From positions 1-49,165 of the forward strand of contig CAZBVV010000002.1 of assembly GCA_964495345.1 (NCBI GenBank): a stretch of 49,165 bases of DNA, written 5' to 3'. Positions 1 through 7,911 of the stretch are shown here, piece by piece. Positions within the stretch are counted from its first letter, which is position 1. The number at the start of each line of letters is the position of its first letter. The notes under the pieces were generated by a model. It had not been told where the DNA came from and did no database searches. It worked only from the letters and a program-made list of their open reading frames with translations. Position numbers and translations under genes: made by a program. Origin of the DNA: UBA1081 sp964495345. GTDB taxonomy: Bacteria; Bacillota; Clostridia; Oscillospirales; Acutalibacteraceae.

Positions 1-329
1 GTAAATATGATGTTTAATTTTGACATGATTGACTTTGCCTCCTCAAGGTTTTTTATTGCAAGACGAAGTTCATCTTCTTTCTTGTCAAACATAGATGTTA
101 TTTCTTCATTCGTTAAACTATTAGAAATAATCTCTTTTATTTCGTGTAAAGTGAAACCCGCTTTTTTGAGAGCAGTTATACGATGATAAACTAAAATCTG
201 TTCGGATGAATAATATCTGTATCCCGAAAATACATCCGTATGTTCAGGTATAAGTAATTTTTCTTTGTCATAGTGTCGCAGTACAGATATTTTTGTGTTA
301 CAGATTTTTGCAAATTCGCCGATTTTCAT
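1..329 (-). CDS. MerR family transcriptional regulator (C-terminus cut by window edge)
   Basis: The visible part begins at ATG 329 behind a GGAGGTG ribosome site (about 334-341). It encodes about 109 residues starting MKIGEFAKICN, with the MerR winged-helix signature: a helix-turn-helix followed by LRHYDKE, then SGYRYYS, then an AGFTLHEIKEI segment and the start of the dimerisation coiled coil. MerR proteins bind promoters with an over-long spacer and untwist them on effector binding. The GYRYYS form is common in BmrR/TipA-like multidrug-type members, but the effector domain lies outside the window, so the ligand is unknown. A MerR-type promoter (370-400) directs transcription into this gene, which suggests autoregulation. 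Family assignment is secure; function is not. Confidence 0.88.
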   Translation of the reverse strand, partial: MKIGEFAKICNTKISVLRHYDKEKLLIPEHTDVFSGYRYYSSEQILVYHRITALKKAGFTLHEIKEIISNSLTNEEITSMFDKKEDELRLAIKNLEEAKSIMSKLNIIF

Positions 330-349
330 TTTAACACCTCCAATAAGTT

Positions 350-363
350 GTAAAGTACCTTAC
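350..363. repeat. Near-perfect 14-bp palindrome in merR leader
   Basis: GTAAAGTACCTTAC is a dyad matching at six of seven positions per arm. It lies between the predicted merR transcription start (about 363) and the ribosome site. It could be an extra operator or an incidental repeat. Confidence 0.35.
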
Positions 364-369
364 ATGCAT

Positions 370-400
370 ATCATAAACCTTAAGTTAAGTTGAGAGTCAA
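370..400 (-). promoter_or_regulatory. MerR-type promoter with 19-bp spacer
   Basis: On the minus strand, TTGACT (395-400) is followed after 19 bp by TATGAT (370-375). Most sigma-A promoters use 17 bp, and a 19-bp spacer is the hallmark of MerR-family targets. The spacer carries an imperfect dyad (CTCAACTTAA / TTAAGG) resembling TipA/BmrR-type operators. It points into the partial merR gene at 329, so autoregulation is inferred. Confidence 0.7.
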
Positions 401-411
401 TAGTATTTTTG

Positions 412-451
412 AAAAAAATACGGCTATACCAATTTTGTTGATACAGCCGTA
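412..451 (-). terminator. Rho-independent terminator after mscS
   Basis: The arms TACGGCT...AGCCGTA (419-451) form a stem of about 14 bp with minor mismatches. On the minus strand it is followed by a run of seven T. It lies just after the stop of the MscS gene at 458. Confidence 0.85.
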
Positions 452-457
452 ATAAAA

Positions 458-1354
458 TTATTCTTTTGAAATATGTACATCCATCTGTGGGAAGGGAATT
501 TCGATATTTCTTTCTTCAAAGATTTTCTTGGTTTTTTCCATCAGGTTGAATTTAACATCCCAATATACATCTGCATTACACCATACTTTGAGCTGATAAG
601 CAACCGCACTGTCATTAAATGATGTAAGCACCGCAGAGGGGGCAGGCTCGGTAAGCACGTTTTCATTTGAATATGCCGCATCAAGCAAAGCCTTTTTTAC
701 TTTATCCGAATCGGCAGAATAAGCGACTGATACTGAAATATCAACTCTTCTTGTGGGGAATGCATTGTAATCTGTCAGCGTGTTTGACGATACCTCACCG
801 TTGGGGATAACAACCATTTTGTTGTCACCGGTAACTATCTTGGTGTAAAAAATGTTTATTGATTTTACAGTACCTTCGTAACCGTCGATTTTAATGTAAT
901 CTCCCACAACAAAAGGTTTGAATGCAGTGACAATAAATCCGCCGGCAATATTTGAAAGGCTGTCCTGTAATGCAAGACCTATGGCAAGTGCACAGGAGCT
1001 TAAAACCGTAACCATTGATGTCATGGGAATTCCGATAATTGCCGCAACGGTTATAACAAGGAGCACTTTGAGGAAAATTGTAATGAAACTCCTGAAAAAT
1101 GACCTTGTAGTAGGCTCGATTTTGGAAAGAAACGTGCCGTCTTTGATTTTTTTAGAAAAGAAATTTATAACTTTCCAGCCAACAATCAGCAAAATGACCG
1201 CAAACACAAGATTTATGCCTGCATCGGTAAGATATTCCGCTATTGTTGTTTTTACAGCTTCCCATATTGCACCTGCGTTGCTGATGTTCTCGCCTATATT
1301 CGTTATATCAATATCTGTAAGATCTATTTCAGCTGCCTGTTCAAATACCGTCAT
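458..1354 (-). CDS. MscS family small-conductance mechanosensitive channel
   Basis: This 298-residue membrane protein fits the MscS length. An amphipathic N-terminus is followed by TM helices near residues 47-65 and 88-108. The pore helix near 112-145 is Ala/Gly-rich (ALAIGLALQDSLSNIAGG), as in MscS TM3. The soluble beta domain follows (FVVGDYIKIDGYEGTVKSI, then VVIPNGEVSSN), and then the C-terminal alpha/beta cage. Such channels release osmolytes on hypo-osmotic shock. The start ATG 1354 has AAGGGTGA upstream. It lies 11 bp after the alpha-mannosidase stop and shares its promoter; a terminator follows at 412-451. Confidence 0.92.
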   Translation of the reverse strand: MTVFEQAAEIDLTDIDITNIGENISNAGAIWEAVKTTIAEYLTDAGINLVFAVILLIVGWKVINFFSKKIKDGTFLSKIEPTTRSFFRSFITIFLKVLLVITVAAIIGIPMTSMVTVLSSCALAIGLALQDSLSNIAGGFIVTAFKPFVVGDYIKIDGYEGTVKSINIFYTKIVTGDNKMVVIPNGEVSSNTLTDYNAFPTRRVDISVSVAYSADSDKVKKALLDAAYSNENVLTEPAPSAVLTSFNDSAVAYQLKVWCNADVYWDVKFNLMEKTKKIFEERNIEIPFPQMDVHISKE

Positions 1355-1365
1355 TTATATCACCC

Positions 1366-4300
1366 TTAATAATAAACTTTGATGGTCTTAATCTCAAAAG
1401 GTCTGAATGAAACATTCATATCATCAAGTACAGCCTGTGTTTCTTCAAGCATATTTGTGATTTCGCACTTCTTTGCACAGGGGAAGGAGAGTGTAGCGTT
1501 TGTTCTTGTACCCTCAGCCTCGTACATACGCACGATATATGCGTTCTCTGCATCCTCACAGGGTTTTACTGCTTCAACGAAAATGTTAGCCTTATCAACA
1601 CCGCAGAGTGTATCGAATGTATAAGCACCCTTTGCCGCAATAACGGGAATATTGAGCATATAAGAAGGTCTTATAACATTCTCGGAGCTAAAACCGCCGT
1701 TATGGGGAAGAAGTGAATATGTACACTTGTGAAGTCCGTCATGATCACCGAGAGCATCGGGATGTGTACCACCCTTGTGGAGTGAAAGACGCATATTGCC
1801 GTCCTCAACAGAAATGCCGTATTTACAATCGTTAAGAATTGCCGCACCGTATCTTGACTCGGAAAGGTCTGTGTACTTGTGGTTTACAACCTCAAATTTA
1901 GCCTGTTCTTCGGAGTTGTTGCGTGTTGTGGGACGCTTTACATAACCGAACTGAATCTCATGGCGTGCAAAATCTTCACTGATGTTTGTATCAAAAGCAG
2001 TTTTAAGCAGTCTGTGGTCATCCTGCCAGTCCATAACCGTATCAAATCTCACTTCGGCAGAATCTGCAAAGAAAATCATATCCTGCTTGATAGTTGATTT
2101 AGCTGAGATTTTGTATTCGCTTCTGATGATATAAGCAACCGCACCTGCCGATACAATCTCTCTTGAAACAAGCTCTGATGCATCTGCAAATTTAGTCTGA
2201 ACATCAGCATCTATATCCCAGTTATCCCATGAGGAAGGAAGATCCTCTGCCATAAGGAATGTATTGAGATTATAGCCGTTGCCTACGATTTCTCTGTTTG
2301 CTGTTTTATCAACAAATGAACAGATAGTGCCGTTTTCTGCGAATTTTACACTTGCAAAAGGTGTTTCAAGTGCGTTTGTATCTGCTGTGAATACACTTGC
2401 TGTTTCGGGCTCACCCTGTTTCATCTTAACTGTAACACTTGACATGGCAGGAACAGTAATTCCGCTTACAATAAGCTTTTTATTGCCGTCAAGGTCGGTG
2501 TATACCTGCTGTTTGCAATCTGCATCAACAATGTAACCCTCGTAAGGCATGAATATTGCATCATTTCTGTCGAATGAAAGAGTATTGATGAATGTAACGC
2601 TGTCGTTACCGTCGGCATTTACGATTGCGGCAATTTGCTCGTTTGCATCTTTAATAAGAGCAGTTGTCTGTTCACGGCTTTCAACGTGAGCTCTTGCAAG
2701 GCAAGTACCGGGAAGAATATCGTGGAACTGATTTATAAGTAATGTTTCGTAAAGAGGAGCAATCTTTTCGCTTGATGCCGCTTTGCCGTTCTTTTTAGCC
2801 TCGTTTACTGTAAGAATTTCAAGGTCACGCAGAGCAAGCTCTGATTTTCTGTTGTTTCTCTTGATAGTATGCTGGTTTGTAAGCGTACCTCTGTGAAGCT
2901 CAAGATAAAGCTCGCCCTTATATGTGTTGGGATTAACAGCAGTAGCTTCAAGGTCTTTCATGAAGTCGCTTACCGTCATATGCTTTGATTTGCCAACACC
3001 GTCAAGGTCTTCAATTCTCTTTGCAAGCTCAACCATTTCAAACTGAGGTCCGCCGCCGCCGTCACCGAAACCGTAGGAGATAAGTCTCTTGTTGGAAACA
3101 CTTTTCTGTTTAAGATAACCCTTGGTTTCTCTGATTACAGATGATACATCGGGGTACATGTGAGTTCTGTTGAAATGAGTGAATACACTTGTGCCGTCAA
3201 GACCAACCCAATTGAATGTGTCATAAGGGAATGTGTTTGTATCGTTCCATGAGAGCTTTGTTGTAAGGAAATAGTCAACACTGCAACCCTTCATAATTTG
3301 AGGAATGGCTGCAGAATAGCCGAATGTATCGGGAAGCCAGAAGCAGTCTGATGTGTAATCAAAATATTTCCTTGTAAATCTCTGTCCCCAAAGGAACTGA
3401 CGAACCATTGACTCACCTGAGGTGATATTACAGTCACACTCAACCCATACACCGCCGTTGGGCTCGTATCTGCCCTCTTTAACCTTTTGAGCAATTCTTT
3501 CAAAAAGTTCGGGATAATTCTTTCTTATCATATCCGAATGGCAGGCAGATGACTGAACAAACATATACTCGGGGTACTGCTCCATAAGATTAAGAGCATT
3601 TGCGTATGTTCTTGTAACTTTCTTTTCTGTTTCGCCAACATGCCAGAGCCATGCTGTGTCCATGTGTGAATGACCGATAAGAGCTGAAAAAGGTGCAGAA
3701 TCCTGAGATTTCATATTGAGAACAGCTTTAAGTGCGGGTGCGGATGCTCTGATTCCTGCCATAAATGTGTCAAGGTCAGTATCTTCAAGAGCATAATGTA
3801 CCTTGTTATGTACCTCATAAAGAGCGTTTATAGCTTTGCCTCTCATAAAACTGTCAGCTTCAAGAGTTTTTGCAAGCTGTAAAACAGTTACAAGGTCAAA
3901 GTAGTATTCCTGAATTTCGTAGTTCTTTGTGCATATATCTGCACCGTTATAAAGGAAATTGTAATTTTTGATACAAGCATCTTCATAAGGGTGACAGCCG
4001 GGGTAGTCGTGACCGCCGTAGTACTCAATAACAATGTTAAGATTGTCGCCTGTTTTAGCATTTTTCTTAATCATGTCGCAGTAATGGTTGCCGTGACCTG
4101 TATAAACAATCTTTGTAGCAAATGTACCCATTGTTCTGCCGTTTACAAAAAGGAGTGCTTCGTAGCCTTCCATGTGGGGCTTAATAAAAAGGTCTTTTCC
4201 GTTAAGATTTTCGGGAACGGTATAAGATGTTTTGTACCAGCTGTAAGCATCCTTGCCGTACCATGTTGCACCTCTTTCAACGGTTGAGAACAGGGAATCA

Positions 4301-4443
4301 TCCGGAATTTCATGAAGCCTGTCCTTTGTGACGTACTGTGTAAAGTCGATAGTTTCCTGTGTTTCAAAAATCATCGGCTCTAAAAGTTCGGTAAATCTGC
4401 CTATTTTATCAATAAGCTTACCAATCTGGGGTTCGTTAAGCAT
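1366..4443 (-). CDS. Alpha-mannosidase, glycoside hydrolase family 38
   Basis: This 1025-residue protein matches bacterial GH38 length. The metal-binding motif GHSHMDTAWLW lies near residue 257. The nucleophile region CFWLPDTFGYSAAIPQI lies near residue 370, with the Asp of LPDTFGYS the expected catalytic nucleophile. The central helical domain and C-terminal beta domains follow. No signal peptide is seen, so it probably acts in the cytoplasm on imported mannosides, such as N-glycan fragments. Start ATG 4443 has GAGGTGA upstream and a consensus-like promoter at 4480-4508. It heads a two-gene unit with mscS. Exact linkage specificity cannot be read from sequence. Confidence 0.93.
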   Translation of the reverse strand: MLNEPQIGKLIDKIGRFTELLEPMIFETQETIDFTQYVTKDRLHEIPDDSLFSTVERGATWYGKDAYSWYKTSYTVPENLNGKDLFIKPHMEGYEALLFVNGRTMGTFATKIVYTGHGNHYCDMIKKNAKTGDNLNIVIEYYGGHDYPGCHPYEDACIKNYNFLYNGADICTKNYEIQEYYFDLVTVLQLAKTLEADSFMRGKAINALYEVHNKVHYALEDTDLDTFMAGIRASAPALKAVLNMKSQDSAPFSALIGHSHMDTAWLWHVGETEKKVTRTYANALNLMEQYPEYMFVQSSACHSDMIRKNYPELFERIAQKVKEGRYEPNGGVWVECDCNITSGESMVRQFLWGQRFTRKYFDYTSDCFWLPDTFGYSAAIPQIMKGCSVDYFLTTKLSWNDTNTFPYDTFNWVGLDGTSVFTHFNRTHMYPDVSSVIRETKGYLKQKSVSNKRLISYGFGDGGGGPQFEMVELAKRIEDLDGVGKSKHMTVSDFMKDLEATAVNPNTYKGELYLELHRGTLTNQHTIKRNNRKSELALRDLEILTVNEAKKNGKAASSEKIAPLYETLLINQFHDILPGTCLARAHVESREQTTALIKDANEQIAAIVNADGNDSVTFINTLSFDRNDAIFMPYEGYIVDADCKQQVYTDLDGNKKLIVSGITVPAMSSVTVKMKQGEPETASVFTADTNALETPFASVKFAENGTICSFVDKTANREIVGNGYNLNTFLMAEDLPSSWDNWDIDADVQTKFADASELVSREIVSAGAVAYIIRSEYKISAKSTIKQDMIFFADSAEVRFDTVMDWQDDHRLLKTAFDTNISEDFARHEIQFGYVKRPTTRNNSEEQAKFEVVNHKYTDLSESRYGAAILNDCKYGISVEDGNMRLSLHKGGTHPDALGDHDGLHKCTYSLLPHNGGFSSENVIRPSYMLNIPVIAAKGAYTFDTLCGVDKANIFVEAVKPCEDAENAYIVRMYEAEGTRTNATLSFPCAKKCEITNMLEETQAVLDDMNVSFRPFEIKTIKVYY

Positions 4444-4479
4444 AAAATCACCTCAAGAAAATATAAAAATATTACCGAT

Positions 4480-4508
4480 ATTATATAACAAATATTACAA
4501 TTTTTCAA
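4480..4508 (-). promoter_or_regulatory. Sigma-A promoter of mannosidase-mscS operon
   Basis: On the minus strand, TTGAAA (4503-4508), a 17-bp spacer and TATAAT (4480-4485) lead to a predicted start near 4473, about 30 bases before the ATG. It lies back to back with the HAD promoter. Confidence 0.75.
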
Positions 4509-4516
4509 TATAAAGA

Positions 4517-4545
4517 TTGAATTTTTAATAAGGATATTGTATAAT
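4517..4545 (+). promoter_or_regulatory. Sigma-A promoter abutting HAD start codon
   Basis: TTGAAT (4517-4522), a 17-bp spacer and a perfect TATAAT (4540-4545). The -10 box ends six bases before the ATG at 4552, so the predicted transcript begins at or next to the start codon. See the leaderless finding. Confidence 0.65.
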
Positions 4546-4551
4546 TAAAAC

Positions 4552-5124
4552 ATGAATGTTTACGATTTTGACAATACGATTTATGACGGCGAAAGTTTTT
4601 GGGATTTCTTTATTGAGTATGTTAAAGTAAATCGCACTTTTGTACGTTACATTCCGAAAGTAATCGTTGCATTTGCTAAATACAAACTCGGAAAAATAAC
4701 CGTAGAGCAAATGATGACAGACTACGCTCCGGTTATAAAAAAATGCTACTGTGACTATGATAATTGGGAGGAATTCACAGTAAAATTCTGGGATGAGCAT
4801 ATGCATAAGATTAAAAAATTTTACAGCGAAGTTCAGAAAGATGATGACGTTATTTTAACTGCCTCACCCGAGCTAACTATCAACGAAATAGCAAAAAGAC
4901 TCGGTATAAAGTATGCTGTTTGTTCTAAAATAGACAGCAATACAGGCGAAATAACCCGTATCTGTATGCGACAGAATAAGATTATTGCCTTGAAAGAGGA
5001 ATTTGGCGAGAATGTAGAAATAGATGATTTCTATACTGACTCAATAGCAAACGACGGCTTCTTTGCCGAACACGCAAAACGAGTATTTCTTGTAAAAGGT
5101 GATAAGATAACTCAAATTAAATAA
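4552..5124 (+). CDS. HAD-superfamily (subclass IB) phosphatase
   Basis: This 190-residue protein begins MNVYDFDNTIYDG: HAD motif I (DxD) is at residues 5-7, so the start cannot lie much further downstream. Motif II is LTASPE near residue 105. Motif IV is DFYTDSIAND near residue 162. The cap insert and size match IB members of the SerB/phosphoserine-phosphatase-like type, which dephosphorylate small metabolites; the substrate is unknown. No Shine-Dalgarno lies at normal spacing (AAGGA at 4530-4534 is 17 bases away and upstream of the -10 box), so it may be read from a leaderless mRNA. A hairpin terminator follows. Confidence 0.85.
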   Translation: MNVYDFDNTIYDGESFWDFFIEYVKVNRTFVRYIPKVIVAFAKYKLGKITVEQMMTDYAPVIKKCYCDYDNWEEFTVKFWDEHMHKIKKFYSEVQKDDDVILTASPELTINEIAKRLGIKYAVCSKIDSNTGEITRICMRQNKIIALKEEFGENVEIDDFYTDSIANDGFFAEHAKRVFLVKGDKITQIK

Positions 5125-5373
5125 CAGAAAGAAGCGTAAAGTGTCATAACTTTACGCTTTAATTTGTGGTGTAAAGCAGAAAAACTTTACAAATATTTTT
5201 GTATATTTATGTGTAAAGTAAAATTGCTTTAATAAACAGAGTTTTAAACGCAAAATGTTCAAAACTCTGCTCAAAATGTTCATAAATGTTCAAAAGTAAG
5301 CCAAAATTGAAAAGTATATTAGCTTTACATCTAAGTTTTGACCTGAGTTTTAAACATTGTATATACATTACGG
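5125..5373. other. Convergent intergenic region with short repeats
   Basis: This 249-bp gene-free stretch separates converging HAD and spoIIR. It holds the HAD terminator, several GTAAAG/CTTTAC words, an inverted AGAGTTTT (5238-5245) / AAAACTCT (5261-5268) pair, and three copies of AAATGTTCA (5253, 5274, 5284). No ORF with a ribosome site and no recognised RNA family was seen. Confidence 0.6.
5132..5166 (+). terminator. Hairpin terminator after HAD gene
   Basis: AAGCGTAAAGT (5132-5142) and ACTTTACGCTT (5149-5159) form a perfect 11-bp stem with a 6-base loop. The following T-tract is short (TAATTTG), so termination may be partial. Confidence 0.65.
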
Positions 5374-6006
5374 TTATTCATTTTTTGCTGTAAAATAGTT
5401 TTTCAGCATTTCTGCATATTCAACAATTTTAAATCTTATGTCATATTTTCCACTTGCAAGAACTACACTTTTTTGTGCATCCGAGAACACGGAATTCAGC
5501 TTTTCTTCGTCTGTTTCTTCTGCGGCAGGCAGACAAAGAGATGGGAACATAACGCACCACCAGTTTTTGCCCTCACCGTTGCCGATAACAATTTTCAACG
5601 CAAGGTATTTTCCCGCAGGGAGAGTAACCGTGTTATCATAAACTCTTGTTGAAAAGTATTCGGTTTCAAGTGTCACTTGTACATCATAATTATATCCGTT
5701 TGTAGTTATTACCTTTTTTGCAATTTCAGTTAAATTTTGAACTTGTGGCATAATTTTTTCTTTTGCATCTTCGCTTGTAACCGAGCCGTCAAAAATTACA
5801 GGGCATTGTTCAAGTATTGCGTCTCTTACTTTAATTTTCAGCTCCTGGTCGTATTCTGCATCGGAATTTGCGATTATGTGCAGTCTTATAACGTCATCAC
5901 AAATTGTTTTACAGGTGTGTGCAAAGCAAAATACGTTGCTGATTAATAAAAATGCAACAGCAAACGATGCTCCTATAACAAGATTTCTGTGTTTCTGTTT
6001 CGTCAT
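5374..6006 (-). CDS. spoIIR: Stage II sporulation protein R
   Basis: This 210-residue protein has an N-terminal membrane/signal segment (about residues 9-30), as expected for the secreted forespore signal that activates SpoIIGA and thus pro-sigma-E processing. Family hallmarks are IRLHIIANSDAEYDQELKIKVRDAIL near residue 41 and GNGEGKNWWCVMFPSLC near residue 143. Start ATG 6006 has GGGAG upstream. The gene sits just behind a terminator for ispE, so it should have its own control; no clear sigma-F promoter was recognised. It places the organism in a spore-forming lineage but does not prove that it sporulates. Confidence 0.93.
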   Translation of the reverse strand: MTKQKHRNLVIGASFAVAFLLISNVFCFAHTCKTICDDVIRLHIIANSDAEYDQELKIKVRDAILEQCPVIFDGSVTSEDAKEKIMPQVQNLTEIAKKVITTNGYNYDVQVTLETEYFSTRVYDNTVTLPAGKYLALKIVIGNGEGKNWWCVMFPSLCLPAAEETDEEKLNSVFSDAQKSVVLASGKYDIRFKIVEYAEMLKNYFTAKNE

Positions 6007-6018
6007 AATGTTTCTCCC

Positions 6019-6059
6019 AAAAAAAATAACCGTCTGTCAAATGAATGATAGACGGTTAT
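6019..6059 (-). terminator. Terminator between ispE and spoIIR
   Basis: ATAACCGTCTGTC (6026-6038) pairs with GATAGACGGTTAT (6047-6059), 13 bp with one G-T wobble and an 8-base loop. On the minus strand a run of T follows. Confidence 0.88.
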
Positions 6060-6076
6060 ATCCAAAATTATTCAGT

Positions 6077-6949
6077 TTATTCAATAATTTCAATAGCTTT
6101 TTTTACAGGTACGGTTTCAAACACATTTTTGAATTTATCTCTTAATTCTTCTGCACATTTTTTCGCATCTTTTTTGTTTTCAAAAATTCCGAATACGGCA
6201 GTTCCGCTGCCTGTCATCATAGCCATCATAGCGTTGCGGTTTCGCATAACGGATTTAATTTTAACTCTGTCACTCACCTCAACAACCTGTTCAAATACAT
6301 TTGAAGCCTTGTAACACATTGTTCTTAAATCTTTTTGTGTGGCGGCAAACAGGAATCCTTCGTTGTCGGGATGTCTTATCCATTCTGCGGCATCAAAGTT
6401 TGCATATGCAGATGCGGTGGAAACACCCTGCTCGGGTTTTACTATTACCATATAACATTCCGGTAAATCGGGCAGTTTTGCCATTATTTCACCTTTGTTC
6501 AGGCACAATCTCGTTCCTCCTGTAATACAGAAAGGTACGTCTGCACCGACTTTTTCACCCAGAGTATACATTTCATCATCGCTGAGCTTATTACCAAAAA
6601 GATGATTAAGTCCTTTTATTACTGCAGCGGCATCAGCACTTCCGCCTGCCATACCTGCCTGTACGGGGATCATTTTATCAATATGAATGTCAACACCGTG
6701 AGTGGCGTCACCGATATGTTCAAAAAAGTACTTTGCGGCTTTGTATGCGGTGTTTTTTTCGTTTGTGGGGATATACGGCAGCGAACAGGATAATTTGATT
6801 TTTCCGCTGTCATTGAGCTTTAATGTGGCGGTATCGTAAACACCGACAGATTGCATAACCGTATAAATACTGTGATAGCCGTTTTCAAGTGTGGCTGTAA
6901 GGTCAAGAATAAGATTAACTTTTGCGGCAGCTTTTACTTTGATTTCCAT
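6077..6949 (-). CDS. ispE: 4-diphosphocytidyl-2-C-methyl-D-erythritol kinase
   Basis: This 290-residue GHMP kinase phosphorylates the 2-hydroxyl of CDP-methylerythritol in the non-mevalonate isoprenoid pathway in the cytoplasm. The N-terminus has AAAKVNLILDL (substrate Lys) and the ATP-binding GHMP motif is PVQAGMAGGSADAAAV near residue 95. The C-terminal glycine-rich MMTGSGTAVFGIFE is near residue 242. The length is typical. Start ATG 6949 has AAGGAG upstream, and a TTGAAA-17-TAAAAT promoter precedes it. It is transcribed divergently from the PHP phosphatase gene. Confidence 0.95.
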   Translation of the reverse strand: MEIKVKAAAKVNLILDLTATLENGYHSIYTVMQSVGVYDTATLKLNDSGKIKLSCSLPYIPTNEKNTAYKAAKYFFEHIGDATHGVDIHIDKMIPVQAGMAGGSADAAAVIKGLNHLFGNKLSDDEMYTLGEKVGADVPFCITGGTRLCLNKGEIMAKLPDLPECYMVIVKPEQGVSTASAYANFDAAEWIRHPDNEGFLFAATQKDLRTMCYKASNVFEQVVEVSDRVKIKSVMRNRNAMMAMMTGSGTAVFGIFENKKDAKKCAEELRDKFKNVFETVPVKKAIEIIE

Positions 6950-6970
6950 ATGAACACGCTCCTTAATATT

Positions 6971-6999
6971 ATTTTAACTTTTTTTAATGAAATTTTCAA
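6971..6999 (-). promoter_or_regulatory. Sigma-A promoter of ispE
   Basis: On the minus strand, TTGAAA (6994-6999), a 17-bp spacer and TAAAAT (6971-6976), followed by AAGGAG and the ispE start. Confidence 0.68.
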
Positions 7000-7079
7000 C
7001 AATTTTTTTCCAAAATATTGTAAATACAAGAAGTTTATGTTAACATATCTAAGAGTATTTTAAATTTTTGGTGATGGAA

Positions 7080-7895
7080 ATGATTTTTAAAAATATGGTA
7101 GATATGCATACTCATACGGATAATTCCTTTGACGGGCATCATTCACCCGTGTATATGTGTGATGGTGCTTGCAACAAAAATATGCGTGCTATTGCCTTTA
7201 CCGACCATTGTGAGGTTGATGCTTTTTATAAAGACAACGGTGAGAGGAACGTGCGTCAGGCATTTTTTGAAATTGCAAAAGCAAAAAGTGCATTTACAGG
7301 CAAACTCCTTGTCCTTAACGGAATTGAACTGGGTCAGCCGGCATACGATATTCCCACAGCGGAAAAAATTATTGCATCACAAAAGTTTGATGTGGTAATA
7401 GGCTCCGTTCACAACCTGAGGAATAAGCAGGATTTTTATTATATAGAAGATTTTACGGGGATTGACGTTGAAGCAGAACTGAAAGAATATTTTAGTGAGA
7501 TTCTGACTATGCTTGAATGGGGTAATTTTGATATTCTTGCACATTTAACGTATCCTTTCCGTTATCTGTATTCAAGAAATAATATCAGAGAGGATATAAA
7601 CAAATACAGTTCACAGGTTGACGAAATTTTAAAGCTTGCGGCAGAAAAGGATATTGCTCTTGAAATAAATTCAGCAGGTCTGCGTCAGCCTATTGACCGT
7701 CTTTCGCCTGAAATCGGAACCGTAAAAAGATTCAGAGAACTTGGCGGTAAGCTTGTGTCCGTCGGATCAGATGCTCATTTTGCAAAGGATATCGGCGTAG
7801 GCATCAAAGACGCTATGGCAGCGGCAAAAGAGGCAGGTTTTGACTGCGTTACCATATTCCAGAACAGACAGCCTATTGAAATAACGATAGAATAA
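7080..7895 (+). CDS. PHP-domain phosphatase, histidinol-phosphatase (HisJ/HisK) type
   Basis: A protein of about 271 residues with the metal-ligand series of the PHP fold: DMHTHTDNSFDG at the N-terminus, FTDHCE near residue 40, a GSVHN motif near 104, AHLTYP near 151 and GSDAH near 230. Full-length PHP proteins with this order are usually histidinol-phosphate phosphatases, the penultimate histidine step, but related members act on other phosphoesters and no his genes are nearby. ATG 7080 is preferred because GGTGAT lies just upstream; ATG 7074 is possible. No clean promoter was seen in the 118-bp divergent gap. murC follows after 16 bp. Confidence 0.8.
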   Translation: MIFKNMVDMHTHTDNSFDGHHSPVYMCDGACNKNMRAIAFTDHCEVDAFYKDNGERNVRQAFFEIAKAKSAFTGKLLVLNGIELGQPAYDIPTAEKIIASQKFDVVIGSVHNLRNKQDFYYIEDFTGIDVEAELKEYFSEILTMLEWGNFDILAHLTYPFRYLYSRNNIREDINKYSSQVDEILKLAAEKDIALEINSAGLRQPIDRLSPEIGTVKRFRELGGKLVSVGSDAHFAKDIGVGIKDAMAAAKEAGFDCVTIFQNRQPIEITIE

Positions 7896-7911
7896 TTTGG
7901 AGATGAATTAA

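Noticed and set aside
918..1382. 154-codon open frame antisense to the MscS gene
   Set aside because: The opposite strand encodes a clear MscS channel with promoter, ribosome site and terminator. The antisense frame shows low-complexity composition and no family match.
6007..6018. Sigma-F promoter for spoIIR
   Set aside because: I looked upstream of the start and found no convincing sigma-F -35/-10 pair.
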